The notes under the pieces were generated by a model. The model searched no databases. It was not told the origin of the DNA and worked only from the letters and a program-made list of their open reading frames with translations. 64,000 nucleotides of DNA from Nocardiopsis suaedae (GTDB lineage Bacteria > Actinomycetota > Actinomycetes > Streptosporangiales > Streptosporangiaceae), in the NCBI RefSeq assembly GCF_027706745.1, contig NZ_JAQFWP010000017.1, positions 1 to 64,000 on the forward strand, written 5' to 3'. This document shows, piece after piece, positions 1-9,109 of the stretch (positions within the stretch are counted from its first letter, which is position 1; each line of letters begins with the position of its first letter). The position numbers and the translations under genes were made by a program.

Positions 1-6
1 GGTGGG

Positions 7-39
7 GGCGGCGCGCGGGGGGGGGGGCCCCGCGCCGCC
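7..39 (-). terminator. GC-rich hairpin after the ABC ATPase gene
   Basis: GGCGGCGCG at 7-15 pairs with CGCGCCGCC at 31-39, with more G/C pairing inside the loop. It lies just beyond the stop codon of the minus-strand ABC ATPase gene, so it is probably its terminator. There is no clear U tract, and the sequence is cut off to the left by the window edge. Confidence 0.45.
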
Positions 40-48
40 GCGGTGCGT

Positions 49-867
49 TCAGGCGCCCTGTCCGCCGGCGGCCGCGGCGCGGGCGCTCCAGCGGCCCGCC
101 CGCCGCTCGATCTCGATCGGGTGGTCGAAGCACTCCGAGACGAACTTGGAGGTCAGCACCTCGTCGGCCGGGCCGCACGCCACCGTGCGCCCGGCCCGCA
201 GCAGCAGCGCGTGCGTGGTGGTGGCGGGCAGCTCCTCCAGGTGGTGGGTGACCATCACGGTGGCCATGTGCGGGCGCGCGGCGCGCAGCCGGTCCACCGC
301 CGCCAGCAGGCCTTCGCGCGCGGCCACGTCCAGGCCGGTGGCGGGCTCGTCCAGGAGCAGCAGGTCGGGGTCGGCCATCAGGGCCCGTGCGATGAGCACC
401 CGGCCCCTCTCGCCCTGGGAGAGCGTGGTCCACGGGTCCTGGGCCCGGTCGGCCGCACCGAGCAGGGCCAGCAGCTCCCCGGCGCGCGCGTCCTGCCCGG
501 GCGTCGGCTCCCAGCGCGGCGGGATCTCGATGCTGCCGGTGGCGCCGGTCAGCACCACCTCGCGCGCGGGCAGCGCCGACCGCAGGTCGTGGCGGGGGTC
601 GACGTGGCCGATGCGCGCCCGCAGCTCGCGCACGTCCACCCGGCCGAGCCGGTGCCCGAGCACGCGCACGGTGCCCCGGGTGGGGTGGGCGCGCGCCCCG
701 AGGAGTGCGAGCAGGGTGGTCTTCCCGGCGCCGTTGGGGCCGAGCAGCGCCCAGTGCTCGCCCGGGCGCACCGCGAGGGTCACCTGGTCGAGCAGGAGCT
801 TTCCGGTGCGGACCAGGTCCACCCCGTCGGCGTCGATGACGTTCCGGTCGCGCTCGTCGGCGGCCAC
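49..867 (-). CDS. ABC transporter ATP-binding protein (stand-alone ATPase)
   Basis: A 272-residue single-domain ABC ATPase with a GTG start. It shows Walker A (GPNGAGKTT, about residue 44), the signature LSQGERGR (about 150) and Walker B LLLLDEPATGLD (about 172), followed by the switch histidine in VTHHLEEL. No permease or binding-protein gene is next to it on the visible side, so the transported substrate is unknown. The short length and N-terminal RNVIDADGV fit the YlmA/ModF-like group of soluble or orphan ABC ATPases. It is transcribed away from the ferredoxin-like gene. The family call is secure; its role as importer subunit or non-transport ATPase is undecided. Confidence 0.88.
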   Translation of the reverse strand: MAADERDRNVIDADGVDLVRTGKLLLDQVTLAVRPGEHWALLGPNGAGKTTLLALLGARAHPTRGTVRVLGHRLGRVDVRELRARIGHVDPRHDLRSALPAREVVLTGATGSIEIPPRWEPTPGQDARAGELLALLGAADRAQDPWTTLSQGERGRVLIARALMADPDLLLLDEPATGLDVAAREGLLAAVDRLRAARPHMATVMVTHHLEELPATTTHALLLRAGRTVACGPADEVLTSKFVSECFDHPIEIERRAGRWSARAAAAGGQGA

Positions 868-1080
868 GGGTCACCGTCCTCCCTGGTTCGTGGGCCCTGT
901 CGGACGCCGGATCACCCTACCGCCGGGGACCCCGGGCGCGCGGCGCCGCCCGGCACCGGCCCCTGCACCGGGGGGTAGGCGCGGACCGGGCCGGTGGTCG
1001 CGCGGTCGACCTGCGCGTTTACCGTGGGAGGCGACAGTGGGCACATCGCGCCGCGATCGGCGCGGAAGGGGCGCGAGAAG

Positions 1081-1650
1081 GTGGTAGGGGATCCGTCGGA
1101 CCGGCCGTGCAAGCTCGTCGTGTGCCGGGGCTGCTGCTGCGGGACCAAGAAGAAGGTCCCCGGGGTGGACCACAAGGCGCAGCTCAAGCGGCTCAGCGGG
1201 ATCGAGGACCACGAGGGGCGGCCGGTCCCCGTGCGGGTCAGCAAGTGCCTGGGGATCTGCTTCAAGGCCAACGTGGTGGTCGTGCAGCCCTCGTCGAAGG
1301 GGCGGGCCGGCGGCGGGCGGCCGGTGTGGCTGGGCGACTTCACCGAGGACCGGCTGGTGGACGAGCTCGACGACTGGCTCTTCCAGGGCGGCCCGGGGGT
1401 GGTGCCGGTGCCTGAGCCGCTGGAGCCCCACCTCACCTCCAAGGACGCGAAGAAGCCCAAGAAGAAGAAGCTGAAGAAGCAGCTCAAGAAGAAGCGCAAG
1501 CAGGCCGAGAAGGCGCGCGGGGAGCGCACGGCCGCGCCCGCGGAGGGCGGGAAGGGGAAGAAGGGCGCGAAGGGCGGGCGCTCCGCGGACGAGGGCGGCG
1601 GCAAGGACGCGAAGAAGTCCAAGGGCAAGAAGAAGAAAAAGAAGAAGTGA
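1081..1650 (+). CDS. [2Fe-2S] thioredoxin-like ferredoxin with lysine-rich tail
   Basis: About 189 residues from GTG 1081; the open frame extends to 994, but the homology begins at the cysteines just after 1081. The N-terminal half carries a cysteine cluster (PCKLVVCRGCCCG) and, about 45 residues later, SKCLGICF (C-x3-C). This spacing is that of thioredoxin-fold [2Fe-2S] ferredoxins, with the usual acidic/tryptophan segment (LVDELDDWL) closing the domain. From about residue 118 on, the protein is almost entirely Lys, Ala, Gly and Glu, ending in a long run of lysines. Such a tail is not part of the ferredoxin fold and could bind nucleic acid or acidic partners. The electron-transfer role is inferred from the fold; partner proteins are unknown. 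Confidence 0.72.
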   Translation: MVGDPSDRPCKLVVCRGCCCGTKKKVPGVDHKAQLKRLSGIEDHEGRPVPVRVSKCLGICFKANVVVVQPSSKGRAGGGRPVWLGDFTEDRLVDELDDWLFQGGPGVVPVPEPLEPHLTSKDAKKPKKKKLKKQLKKKRKQAEKARGERTAAPAEGGKGKKGAKGGRSADEGGGKDAKKSKGKKKKKKK

Positions 1651-1691
1651 GGTGGGCCCCCGGGCCACCCCACTCCCTCTCACCGCTCCGC

Positions 1692-1718
1692 GCCCCGGGC
1701 GCCGCCCGGCGCCGGGGC
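1692..1718. terminator. Shared terminator between convergent genes
   Basis: GCCCCGG(g)CGCC at 1692-1703 pairs with GGCGCCGGGGC at 1708-1718 (11 bp with one bulged G, four-base loop). It lies between the ferredoxin-like gene ending at 1650 and the MFS gene ending at 1730, so it can serve both strands. Confidence 0.55.
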
Positions 1719-1729
1719 CCAGACCGCCG

Positions 1730-3352
1730 CTACGCGGGCGCCGCCACCTTCTCCGGCTCGCCCCCGCCCGGACCGTCGCCCCCGGAGCCGGAGCCGGGCC
1801 CCTCGTCCGCCTCCAGGGTGGTCGCCAGCGGCTTCTCCTTGATGAACAGTGACAGGACGAACCCGACCGCCACGATCGGCACCCCGTAGAGGAACACCGG
1901 CGGAAGCGCACCCGCGAAGGCCTGCACCACGAAGTCGTGCACCTGGGGCGGGAGGGCCTGCAGCATGTCCGGGGTCAGCGAGCTGAGCCCGGCCTCGCCG
2001 CCCTGCATCTGCAGCCCGCCGCCGGGCAGGTCGGCCACCCGCTCGTTGAGCCGCCCGACGAAGACCGACCCGAAGACCGCGATGCCGAACGACGCCCCGA
2101 TCTGCCGGAAGTAGTTGTTGGCCGAGGTCGCCGTGCCCAGGTACCGCGCCGGGGCCGCGTTCTGCACGATGAGCACCAGGTTCTGCATCACCATGCCCAC
2201 GCCCAGGCCCAGGACGAGCATCCCGGACGCGTTGTACAGGTAGCCGGTGTCGGCGTCCATCCGGGACAGCAGCACCAGGCCGGCCATGATCACCAGCGTG
2301 CCGGCGATCGGGAAGGCCTTGTAGCGGCCGGTGGAGGAGATGAGCCGCCCGGTGGTGATGGTGGCCGCCAGCATGCCCGCCACCATCGGCAGCATCATCA
2401 GCCCGGACTCGGTGGCCGTGGCACCGTTGACCATCTGCAGGAAGGTCGGCAGGTAGGACACGGTGGAGAACATCGCGATGCCCACGGTGATCCCGATCAG
2501 CGCGGTGAGCACGAAGTCGCGGTTGCGGAACAGCGACAGCGGGATGATGGGCTCGCTCGCCCGGCGCTCGGCCAGCACGAACAGCACGGCGCCGACGACC
2601 GCTCCGGCGCCCAGGCCGATGATGACCGGGCTGTTCCAGTCGTACTCGCTCCCGCCCCAACTGGTGAACAGCACGATGCACACGCTGGCCGCGGCGAGCA
2701 GCACCGTCCCCAGGTAGTCCAGGCGCGGCCGGGGGCCGTCCGGCTTGGGCAGGTGCAGCACGGCGGCCGCGACGGCCAGGGCCAGGGCGCCCAGCGGCAG
2801 GTTGATGTAGAAGATCCACCGCCAGTCCAGGTGGTCGGTGAAGAAGCCGCCGAGCAGCGGGCCGGCCACCGAGGCCAGTCCGAACACGCCGCCCATCAGG
2901 CCCATGTAGCGGCCGCGCTCGCGGGCGGGCACCACGTCGGCGATGATCGCCTGCGCGGTGATCATCAGGCCGCCGCCGCCGATGCCCTGCAGCGCGCGGA
3001 ACGCGATCAGCTGCGGCATGTTCTGGGCGATGCCGCACAGCACGGACCCGATGAGGAACATGCCGATGGCGAAGATGAAGACGTTCTTGCGGCCGAACAG
3101 GTCACCGGCCTTGCCGTAGATCGGCATGCCCACCGTCGCGGCGAGCATGTAGGCGGTGACCACCCAGGACAGGTGCTCCAACCCGTTGAGCTCGCCCACG
3201 ATCGTGGGCAGGGCGGTGGACACGATGGTCTGGTCGAGCGCGCCGAGCAGCATCGTCAGCATGACGCTGAAGAACACCCAGCCGACGTGCGGTTTCTTTC
3301 CGCTCTTCCGGCTCGGCGGTGCCGAGGGGTCCTCGGTGCCGGTGGTGGTCAT
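1730..3352 (-). CDS. MFS drug efflux transporter, DHA2 (EmrB/QacA) family
   Basis: A 540-residue integral membrane protein with about 14 hydrophobic segments. The first helix contains the DHA2 signature [20 protein letters not shown], followed by [12 protein letters not shown] (MFS motif A) and the glycine-rich motif [23 protein letters not shown] of proton antiporters. Members export cationic drugs, dyes or antibiotics using the proton gradient. The gene lies 102 bp downstream of a TetR regulator on the same strand, with no terminator between them, so the two probably form an autoregulated efflux operon. The C-terminal 40 residues are Gly/Glu-rich and probably cytoplasmic. The substrate cannot be read from the sequence. 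Confidence 0.92.
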   Translation of the reverse strand: MTTTGTEDPSAPPSRKSGKKPHVGWVFFSVMLTMLLGALDQTIVSTALPTIVGELNGLEHLSWVVTAYMLAATVGMPIYGKAGDLFGRKNVFIFAIGMFLIGSVLCGIAQNMPQLIAFRALQGIGGGGLMITAQAIIADVVPARERGRYMGLMGGVFGLASVAGPLLGGFFTDHLDWRWIFYINLPLGALALAVAAAVLHLPKPDGPRPRLDYLGTVLLAAASVCIVLFTSWGGSEYDWNSPVIIGLGAGAVVGAVLFVLAERRASEPIIPLSLFRNRDFVLTALIGITVGIAMFSTVSYLPTFLQMVNGATATESGLMMLPMVAGMLAATITTGRLISSTGRYKAFPIAGTLVIMAGLVLLSRMDADTGYLYNASGMLVLGLGVGMVMQNLVLIVQNAAPARYLGTATSANNYFRQIGASFGIAVFGSVFVGRLNERVADLPGGGLQMQGGEAGLSSLTPDMLQALPPQVHDFVVQAFAGALPPVFLYGVPIVAVGFVLSLFIKEKPLATTLEADEGPGSGSGGDGPGGGEPEKVAAPA

Positions 3353-3454
3353 GGATGGATCTCGCTTCCCCGTGGGATGGTTCGGGCGCCGCTCCGGCGG
3401 GCGCCGTGTCGGTTCGGTGGGCGGGTGGGCCCGGGGCGGGGGAGGGGCGCCGGG

Positions 3455-4105
3455 TCAGGCCCGCTCGGCGGGGAGCACGAAGAACTCCCGAAAGGCCTGG
3501 AACGTCTCGTCCATGACGCGCTCCAGGTCCTCCCGGAAATCCTCGGGTCCGGGCGCCGGGTCGCAGGGGCCGTGCCCGGACTCCTTGAGCCGGTGCATGG
3601 TGAACCGCATCAGCGTGGTGGCCATGAGCGCGCCGAGCTGGGCGCGCGTGCCCTCGGCGTCGCCGTCGCCGAGCCGTTCCGCGATGTCGGCGGCGACCCG
3701 CTGCTCGGTCTCGGCGAAGCGGGCCATGACGCGCGGCATCAGCGCGGGCTCCTGCTGTACCAGCCGCTTGCGCTGGTACAGGTCCCGCATGGCCGTGCGG
3801 TGCTCCTCCGGGTCGTCGCCGACGAAGGTCATCAGGTAGGCCTTCAGGTCGTCGACGGGGTCCCCCGTCGGGCCGCCCGCGACGAAGACGGCCCGGCCCT
3901 CCTCGGACGGGCCCAGCGGGCCGTCGCCCACCAGGGCGTCGTCCTTGGAGGCGTAGTAGTTGAAGAAGGTCCGGGAGGACACGTCCGCGGCGGCGGCGAT
4001 GTCGTCGACGGTGACCGCGTCCAGCCCGTGCTCCAGGACCAGCCGGACCGCTTCGCGGTGCAGGTTGCGACGGGTCTCGCGCTTCTTGCGCTCGCGCAGT
4101 CCCAT
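3455..4105 (-). CDS. TetR family transcriptional regulator of the MFS efflux gene
   Basis: A 216-residue repressor. The chosen ATG at 4105 has GGGGG just upstream and begins MGLRERKKRETRRNLHREA, the usual TetR N terminus; the frame continues to 4177, but that stretch overlaps the promoter. The helix-turn-helix is VTVDDIAAAADVSSRTFFNYYASKDDAL (about residues 32-60). The C-terminal ligand domain is of the general type that senses small hydrophobic molecules. It is the first gene of the operon with the MFS transporter, and a perfect inverted repeat sits inside its own promoter (4152-4166). Autorepression with release by an export substrate is the likely scheme. Confidence 0.9.
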   Translation of the reverse strand: MGLRERKKRETRRNLHREAVRLVLEHGLDAVTVDDIAAAADVSSRTFFNYYASKDDALVGDGPLGPSEEGRAVFVAGGPTGDPVDDLKAYLMTFVGDDPEEHRTAMRDLYQRKRLVQQEPALMPRVMARFAETEQRVAADIAERLGDGDAEGTRAQLGALMATTLMRFTMHRLKESGHGPCDPAPGPEDFREDLERVMDETFQAFREFFVLPAERA

Positions 4106-4148
4106 GGTGGTCCCCCCGTCGGAGCCGGGCCGTCCTCTGACACCCTCC

Positions 4149-4177
4149 ATCTTGCAGCCTCTGCAAAAATGCGGCAA
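4149..4177 (-). promoter_or_regulatory. Promoter and operator of the TetR-MFS operon
   Basis: On the minus strand, TTGCCG (4172-4177) and CAAGAT (4149-4154) are separated by 17 bases, a plausible -35/-10 pair. Between and overlapping them is a perfect palindrome TTGCAG-CCT-CTGCAA (4152-4166). A repressor bound here would block RNA polymerase, which is the classic TetR autoregulation geometry. The assignment to the adjacent TetR is an inference from position. Confidence 0.6.
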
Positions 4178-4226
4178 CTGAATTTCTGCGTGATCTGAAT
4201 CCCAGGCGGACGGGGGAATAACGGGA

Positions 4227-4268
4227 ACGCCGGAGGGGGCCGCCGTGGTCGGCGGCCCCCTCCGGCGT
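4227..4268 (-). terminator. Strong terminator hairpin after the ABC exporter gene
   Basis: A perfect 19-bp stem (4227-4245 with 4250-4268) and a TGGT loop, 28 bp beyond the stop codon of the ABC exporter. There is no long T tract, which is common for terminators in high-GC actinobacteria. It also insulates the exporter from the TetR promoter. Confidence 0.7.
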
Positions 4269-4295
4269 CGGTCCCCCCGCGGGTCGGGCCCGGAG

Positions 4296-6179
4296 TCAGG
4301 CCCGGGACTTCTCCTGGGAGGCGAACTGGGTCCGGTACAGCGCCGTGTACAGCCCGCCGCCCGCCAGCAGCTCGTCGTGGGTGCCGCGCTCCAGGATCCG
4401 CCCGTCCTCCATGACCAGGATCAGATCGGCCTCGCGCACCGTCGCCAGCCGGTGGGCGATCACCAGCGAGGTGCGGCCTTCCAGCGCGGTGGCCAGCGCC
4501 TCCTGCACCGCCGCCTCGGACTCGGAGTCCAGGTGCGCCGTCGCCTCGTCCAACACCACCACCGAGGGCCGCTTGAGCAGCAGCCGCGCGATGGCCAGCC
4601 GCTGCTTCTCGCCGCCGGAGAGCCGGTACCCGCGGTCGCCGACCATGGTGTCCAGGCCGTCCGGCAGCGTGTCGAGCAGGTGGCCGAGCTGCGCCGCCCG
4701 CATCGCCTCCACCAGCTCCTCGTCGGAGGCCTCCGGCCGGGCGTAGCGCAGGTTGGCGCCGACGGTGTCGTGGAAGAGCTGGGCGTCCTGGGTGACCACG
4801 CCGACCGCGTCGCGCACCGAGCCGAAGGTCGCCCCGCGCAGGTCGGTGCCGCCCAGGCGCACCGCGCCCTCGGTCGGGTCGTACAGCCGCGAGACCAGGT
4901 GGGTCAGCGTCGTCTTCCCCGCCCCCGACGGGCCGACCAGCGCCACCAGCGACCCGGCCGGCGCGGTGAAGGACACCCCGCTGAGCACCTGGGTGTCGTC
5001 GCCGGAGGCCGCCTGCGGCGTCAGCTCCAGGGAGGACAGCGAGGATTCGGCGGCGGTGGGGTAGCGGAAGGAGACCCCGTCGAACGCCACGTCCAGCGGC
5101 CCCTCCGGCAGGGGGCGGGCGCCGGGCGCCTCGTCGATCATCGGCTCCAGGTCCAGCACCTCGAAGACCCGGTCGAAGCTGACCAGCGCCGTCATCACCT
5201 CCACGTGCACGTTGGACAGCGCGGTGATCGGCGCGTACAGCCGGGTGAGCAGGGTGGCCAGCGCCACCAGGGTTCCCAGCTCGAAGGCGCCGCCGACGAC
5301 GAGGGCGCCGCCCACCCCGTAGACCACGGCGGTGGCCACGGCGGTGATCAGCCCGATCATGGTGAACAGCAGGCCGCCGACGACGGCCTGGGTGACGCCG
5401 ATGTCGCGCACCCGCCCGGCCCGGTCGGAGAAGGCCGCGGCCTCCTCCTCCGGGCGGCCGTACAGCTTGACCAGCATCGCCCCGCCGACGTTGAACCGCT
5501 CGGTCATCAGCGAGCTCATCTCGGCGTTGAGGTTCATCCCGTCGCGGGAGATCCCGGCCAGGCGGCGGCCGATCAGCTTGGCGGGGATGAGGAACAGCGG
5601 CACCAGCACCAGCGCGGCCAGGGTGATCTGCCAGGACAGCACGAACATGGTGGCCAGCACCGCCACCGTGCTGATCAGGTTGGACACGATCGACTGCAGC
5701 ACCGAGGTGATGGCGCGCTGGGCGCCCACCACGTCGGTGTTGAGGCGGCTGATGAGCGACCCGGTCTGGGTGCGGGTGAAGAACGCCAGCGGCATCCGCT
5801 GCACGTGCGTGAAGACCTGGGTGCGCAGCAGGTAGATGACGCCCTCGCCGATGCGGGAGGACATCCACCGGTTGGTCAGGTTGAGCACGGCCTCCAGGAC
5901 CGCCAGCCCGGCCACGGCCAGGGCGAGCGACGCCACCAGGCCGGTGTCCCGGTTCGCCACGCCCTGGTCGATGATCTGCTTGAGCAGCAGCGGGTTGGCG
6001 ACCACGATCGCCGACGCCAGCGAGGTGCCGACCACGAACAGCACGATGGAGCGCCAGTGCGGGCGGGCGTAGCCCACGATGCGCCGGGCGAGGCCCTTGG
6101 GCAGCGCGCTCTGCTTCGCGCTGCCGTCGTTGACCAGGGAACGGTATATCGGGGGACCGCCCCCGCCCATCATCGCCAT
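4296..6179 (-). CDS. ABC exporter half-transporter (fused TMD-NBD, MsbA/LmrA-like)
   Basis: A 627-residue protein: six hydrophobic helices in residues 35-330 (ABC type I exporter fold), then a nucleotide-binding domain with Walker A GPSGAGKTT, signature LSGGEKQRL, Walker B VVVLDEATAHLD and switch H in VIAHRL. This layout works as a homodimer or with another half-transporter; no second half-transporter is adjacent. Typical cargo is lipids, peptides or drugs; none can be assigned here. A GAGG element precedes ATG 6179. A 30-residue segment between the TMD and Walker A (about 370-400) is Ser/Ala-rich and somewhat longer than usual. Confidence 0.92.
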   Translation of the reverse strand: MAMMGGGGPPIYRSLVNDGSAKQSALPKGLARRIVGYARPHWRSIVLFVVGTSLASAIVVANPLLLKQIIDQGVANRDTGLVASLALAVAGLAVLEAVLNLTNRWMSSRIGEGVIYLLRTQVFTHVQRMPLAFFTRTQTGSLISRLNTDVVGAQRAITSVLQSIVSNLISTVAVLATMFVLSWQITLAALVLVPLFLIPAKLIGRRLAGISRDGMNLNAEMSSLMTERFNVGGAMLVKLYGRPEEEAAAFSDRAGRVRDIGVTQAVVGGLLFTMIGLITAVATAVVYGVGGALVVGGAFELGTLVALATLLTRLYAPITALSNVHVEVMTALVSFDRVFEVLDLEPMIDEAPGARPLPEGPLDVAFDGVSFRYPTAAESSLSSLELTPQAASGDDTQVLSGVSFTAPAGSLVALVGPSGAGKTTLTHLVSRLYDPTEGAVRLGGTDLRGATFGSVRDAVGVVTQDAQLFHDTVGANLRYARPEASDEELVEAMRAAQLGHLLDTLPDGLDTMVGDRGYRLSGGEKQRLAIARLLLKRPSVVVLDEATAHLDSESEAAVQEALATALEGRTSLVIAHRLATVREADLILVMEDGRILERGTHDELLAGGGLYTALYRTQFASQEKSRA

Positions 6180-6482
6180 TTCGACCTCATTCGCCTTCGG
6201 GACAACGCGCGGAACGCAGGGGAGGCGCGGCGAACCCGGCGCAGCCCTGCAGCGTCGTCAACAGCCCTCGCGGGCGCCCTGTTCCCGGGGCCGAGCAGGC
6301 GCCGAAGAGGTCGCACGCGCGGGAATACGCGGGAAACGGGGCCGGAACCGGCCTTCGTGGTACGGCGCGGTCCGCCTCCGCACCGCCGCCGCGTCCGGCC
6401 CCGGCACGGCGGCCGCGCCCGGAATCCGCGCCCAGAAGCCCGTCCTCAGAGCCCGCGCCCGGAGGCGGCGTGCCGAGCCCGC
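6180..6482. other. Intergenic region upstream of the ABC exporter
   Basis: 303 bp between the two minus-strand genes. It should hold the exporter promoter, but I see no convincing -35/-10 pair. Apparent reading frames here are GC-rich shadows without a ribosome site. I see no RNA gene or repeat in it. Confidence 0.4.
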
Positions 6483-6968
6483 TCAGAGACTGGGCGACAG
6501 GCGGTTCAGCGTCGCGCTGGTGGAGCGCCCCCGGGTGAGCGGGAGCTCCCAGAAGTCGGCCCCGAGGGCCTCGGCGCCGCGCCGTTTGGCGTCGGTGTGC
6601 GGGTCGCCGGAGGTGATGGCGAGCGCGGCGGGGTCCATCGGGCGCAGCAGGTCGGCGTAGGCGTCCCAGCCGTTGACCTCGGGAGGCCCGGAGACGATGA
6701 ACACGCCGTCGACACAGCGCAGGGCGGCCAGCAGCTCGGCGCGCTCCTCGTCGGGGTTGACGGGGCGGTCGGGGCCCTTCCAGGCGCTGACCCGCCGGTC
6801 GTCCTCGACGCCCACGACGAGCGGCAGGCCGCGGTCGCGGATGGCGGACAGGAAGCGCAGGTGGCCCACGTGGAGCACGTCGAAGACCCCGGTCACCACG
6901 GCGGGGGACGCGCCCCCCGGCGGCCCGGCGATCCAACGGGCCGTCAGCGCGGGAACCTCCATGGGCAT
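6483..6968 (-). CDS. Cytidylyltransferase-like nucleotidyltransferase
   Basis: A 161-residue protein from ATG 6968, which has AAGGTG about six bases upstream; the frame extends to 7109, but that part runs towards the tRNA region. It begins with the nucleotidyltransferase core VVTGVFDVLHVGHLRFL, where HVGH is the HxGH nucleotide-binding motif. It ends with RGRSTSATL, matching the second conserved (R)STS/T motif of TagD/RfaE/PCT-type enzymes. These transfer NMP from CTP or ATP to a phosphorylated small molecule such as glycerol-3-P, phosphoethanolamine or a sugar phosphate. The acceptor is not evident, and the gene stands alone beside the tRNA-Gly. Confidence 0.78.
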   Translation of the reverse strand: MPMEVPALTARWIAGPPGGASPAVVTGVFDVLHVGHLRFLSAIRDRGLPLVVGVEDDRRVSAWKGPDRPVNPDEERAELLAALRCVDGVFIVSGPPEVNGWDAYADLLRPMDPAALAITSGDPHTDAKRRGAEALGADFWELPLTRGRSTSATLNRLSPSL

Positions 6969-7150
6969 GTGCACACCTTCACACGATCGACCGGACGCGG
7001 AGCGGCCGCGGGCGGGGCTTGTCCGCCCGCCCCAACATATCCCCGGCAGAGGCCGTTCCCCACGCACGGGGCGCCCGTCGGCGCGCGCCGCCCGTGAGGC
7101 GGTGCCCACACCGGCCGACCGGCGGCCCGGCGGACCCCGGGAACGACGAA

Positions 7151-7174
7151 GGCCGGGTCCGTTCGGACCCGGCC
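7151..7174 (-). terminator. Terminator of tRNA-Gly
   Basis: A perfect 10-bp stem GGCCGGGTCC/GGACCCGGCC with a GTTC loop, 15 bp beyond the 3' end of the minus-strand tRNA-Gly and followed on that strand by a T-rich stretch. Confidence 0.7.
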
Positions 7175-7189
7175 CCCGGCCGTGTGCGG

Positions 7190-7260
7190 AGCGGGCGACG
7201 GGAATCGAACCCGCATGGCCAGCTTGGAAGGCTGGAGTTCTACCATTGAACTACGCCCGC
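7190..7260 (-). tRNA. tRNA-Gly (anticodon TCC)
   Basis: A 71-base cloverleaf on the minus strand. The acceptor stem GCGGGCG/CGCCCGC is perfect, with discriminator U as expected for glycine. The anticodon loop CTTCCAA sits on a CCAGC/GCTGG stem, giving anticodon TCC, and the T-loop is TTCGATT. It decodes GGA/GGG. Confidence 0.95.
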
Positions 7261-7372
7261 ATGGCTCCGGTCCCTCTGAGTTTCCTCTAGACTCGTTGAG
7301 CCGACGGGGACAAGACTACAGTCTCCGCAGCGTTGGTCGTACACCCGGACGGCGCGGCCGGCGCGAGCAGTA

Positions 7373-7447
7373 CGGGGAGTAGCGCAGCTTGGTTAGCGCG
7401 CATGCTTTGGGAGCATGAGGCCGCGGGTTCGAATCCCGCCTCCCCGA
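7373..7447 (+). tRNA. tRNA-Pro (anticodon TGG)
   Basis: A 75-base cloverleaf: acceptor CGGGGAG/CTCCCCG with discriminator A, the anticodon loop TTTGGGA on a CATGC/GCATG stem, and T-loop TTCGAAT. Anticodon TGG reads CCA/CCG. It is divergent from tRNA-Gly with 112 bp between. CCA is not encoded. Confidence 0.95.
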
Positions 7448-7697
7448 CGAGACGTCTATGGCTCCAGGTCCGGGGGCGGTGCGGCTCCCGAGGGCCGTGA
7501 GCCCCCGCCGTTCTGCCCTAGACTTGGTGTGATCAGCAGGGGGACGAGTGCGGGACCGGGTCAGGTCCCCGCTCAAGGCCCCGCGGCTCGGATCACTGAC
7601 TGCTCGGCCGGTGCCGTCCCGGACACCGCGGCCTTGCGTCGTGCCCTGCGTGCCGGGTCGTCCCGGAAAACAGCCGGAAATCTAGGAGTACCGCCCC

Positions 7698-9089
7698 GTG
7701 AAGACCGATGTCGAGGAGCTCAGCCCGACCCGGGTCAAGCTGACCATCGAGGTTCCGTTCAAGGAGCTGGACCACGCCTTCGACGAGACCTACAAGTCGC
7801 TGGCCAAGCAGGTCCGGATCAAGGGCTTCCGCCCGGGTAAGGCGCCGGCCCGGCTGATCGACCGCTACGTCGGCCGCGGTGCGGTGATCAGCGAGGCGGT
7901 GAACCACGCCGTTCCGGAGCTCTACAACGAGGCCATCCAGAAGGAGGAGGTCTTCGCGCTCGGCCAGCCCGACGTGGAGATCACCAAGCTCGAGGACAAC
8001 GACGAGCTGGCCTTCACCGCCGAGGTCGACGTCCGCCCCAAGTTCGAGGTGTCCGACTGGGAGGGCATCGAGGTCACGGTCGACGACGCCGAGGCCTCCG
8101 ACGAGCAGGTCACCGAGCAGCTGGGCAACCTGCGCGAGCGCTTCTCCACCCTGGCCGGCGCGGACCGCCCGGCCGCGGAGGGCGACCACGTGTCCATCGA
8201 CCTGTCCGCCGCGATCGACGGCGAGAAGCTGGAGGACGTCCAGGCCAGCGGCGTCTCCTACGAGGTCGGCACCAACACCATGCTCGAGGGCCTGGACGAC
8301 ACCCTGACGGGCATGTCCGAGGGCGACGAGGCCACCTTCACCACGAAGCTGGTCGGCGGCGAGCACGAGGGACAGGACGCCGACGTCACCGTCACGGTGC
8401 ACAGCGTCAAGGTCAAGGAGCTGCCGGAGCTGGACGACGAGTTCGCCCAGCTGGCCAGCGAGTTCGACACCATCGAGGAGCTGCGCGCCGACGTGCGCAA
8501 CCGCCTCGGCGAGATGCGCCGCGTCCAGCAGCTCTCCCAGGCCCGCGACCGCGCCATGGAGAAGCTGGTCGACTCGGTCGACATCCCGCTGCCGGACTCG
8601 GTCGTCGACGAGGAGGTCGACCGCCGCCGCCAGAGCCTGGAGAACCAGCTCCAGCAGGGCGGGCTGACCAAGGAGTTCTACCTGGAGTCCCAGGGCCAGA
8701 GCGAGGAGGAGTTCGACGAGGAGCTGAAGACCAGCGCCCGTTCGGCCGTCAAGGCCGGCTTCGTCCTCGACCAGCTCGCCGTCCAAGAGGAGCTGTCCGC
8801 CGGCCAGGAGGACCTGACCGCCTACGTCGTCGAGCAGGCGCAGCGCATGGGCGTCTCCCCCGACCAGCTCGCCCAGCACCTGGTCCAGTCCAACCAGCTG
8901 CAGATCGCCTACACCGAGGTCGTCCGCTCCAAGGCCATGGACCTGGTCCTGGAGAAGGCCAAGGTGTCCGACGAGTCCGGCAACCCCGTCGAGACCGCCC
9001 AGGGCGGCGACGACGAGGCCGAGGCCCCCGCCGACACGTCGGCCGCCGAGGAGTCCGAGGCCGAGGCCGAGGACGAGAAGTCCGAGTAA
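7698..9089 (+). CDS. tig: Trigger factor (ribosome-associated chaperone, PPIase)
   Basis: 463 residues from GTG 7698, with AGGAG nine bases upstream. The N-terminal domain contains the ribosome-binding signature GFRPGKAPARLI (about residues 42-53), which docks at L23 by the exit tunnel. The middle FKBP-like PPIase domain spans about 155-240 and the C-terminal helical arms about 260-420. The last 35 residues are an acidic Ala/Glu tail. It holds nascent chains as they emerge. It is the first gene of the conserved tig-clpP1-clpP2-clpX order, with its own terminator before clpP1. Confidence 0.97.
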   Translation: MKTDVEELSPTRVKLTIEVPFKELDHAFDETYKSLAKQVRIKGFRPGKAPARLIDRYVGRGAVISEAVNHAVPELYNEAIQKEEVFALGQPDVEITKLEDNDELAFTAEVDVRPKFEVSDWEGIEVTVDDAEASDEQVTEQLGNLRERFSTLAGADRPAAEGDHVSIDLSAAIDGEKLEDVQASGVSYEVGTNTMLEGLDDTLTGMSEGDEATFTTKLVGGEHEGQDADVTVTVHSVKVKELPELDDEFAQLASEFDTIEELRADVRNRLGEMRRVQQLSQARDRAMEKLVDSVDIPLPDSVVDEEVDRRRQSLENQLQQGGLTKEFYLESQGQSEEEFDEELKTSARSAVKAGFVLDQLAVQEELSAGQEDLTAYVVEQAQRMGVSPDQLAQHLVQSNQLQIAYTEVVRSKAMDLVLEKAKVSDESGNPVETAQGGDDEAEAPADTSAAEESEAEAEDEKSE

Positions 9090-9109
9090 GGCTTTCGCTC
9101 TGACGCTCT

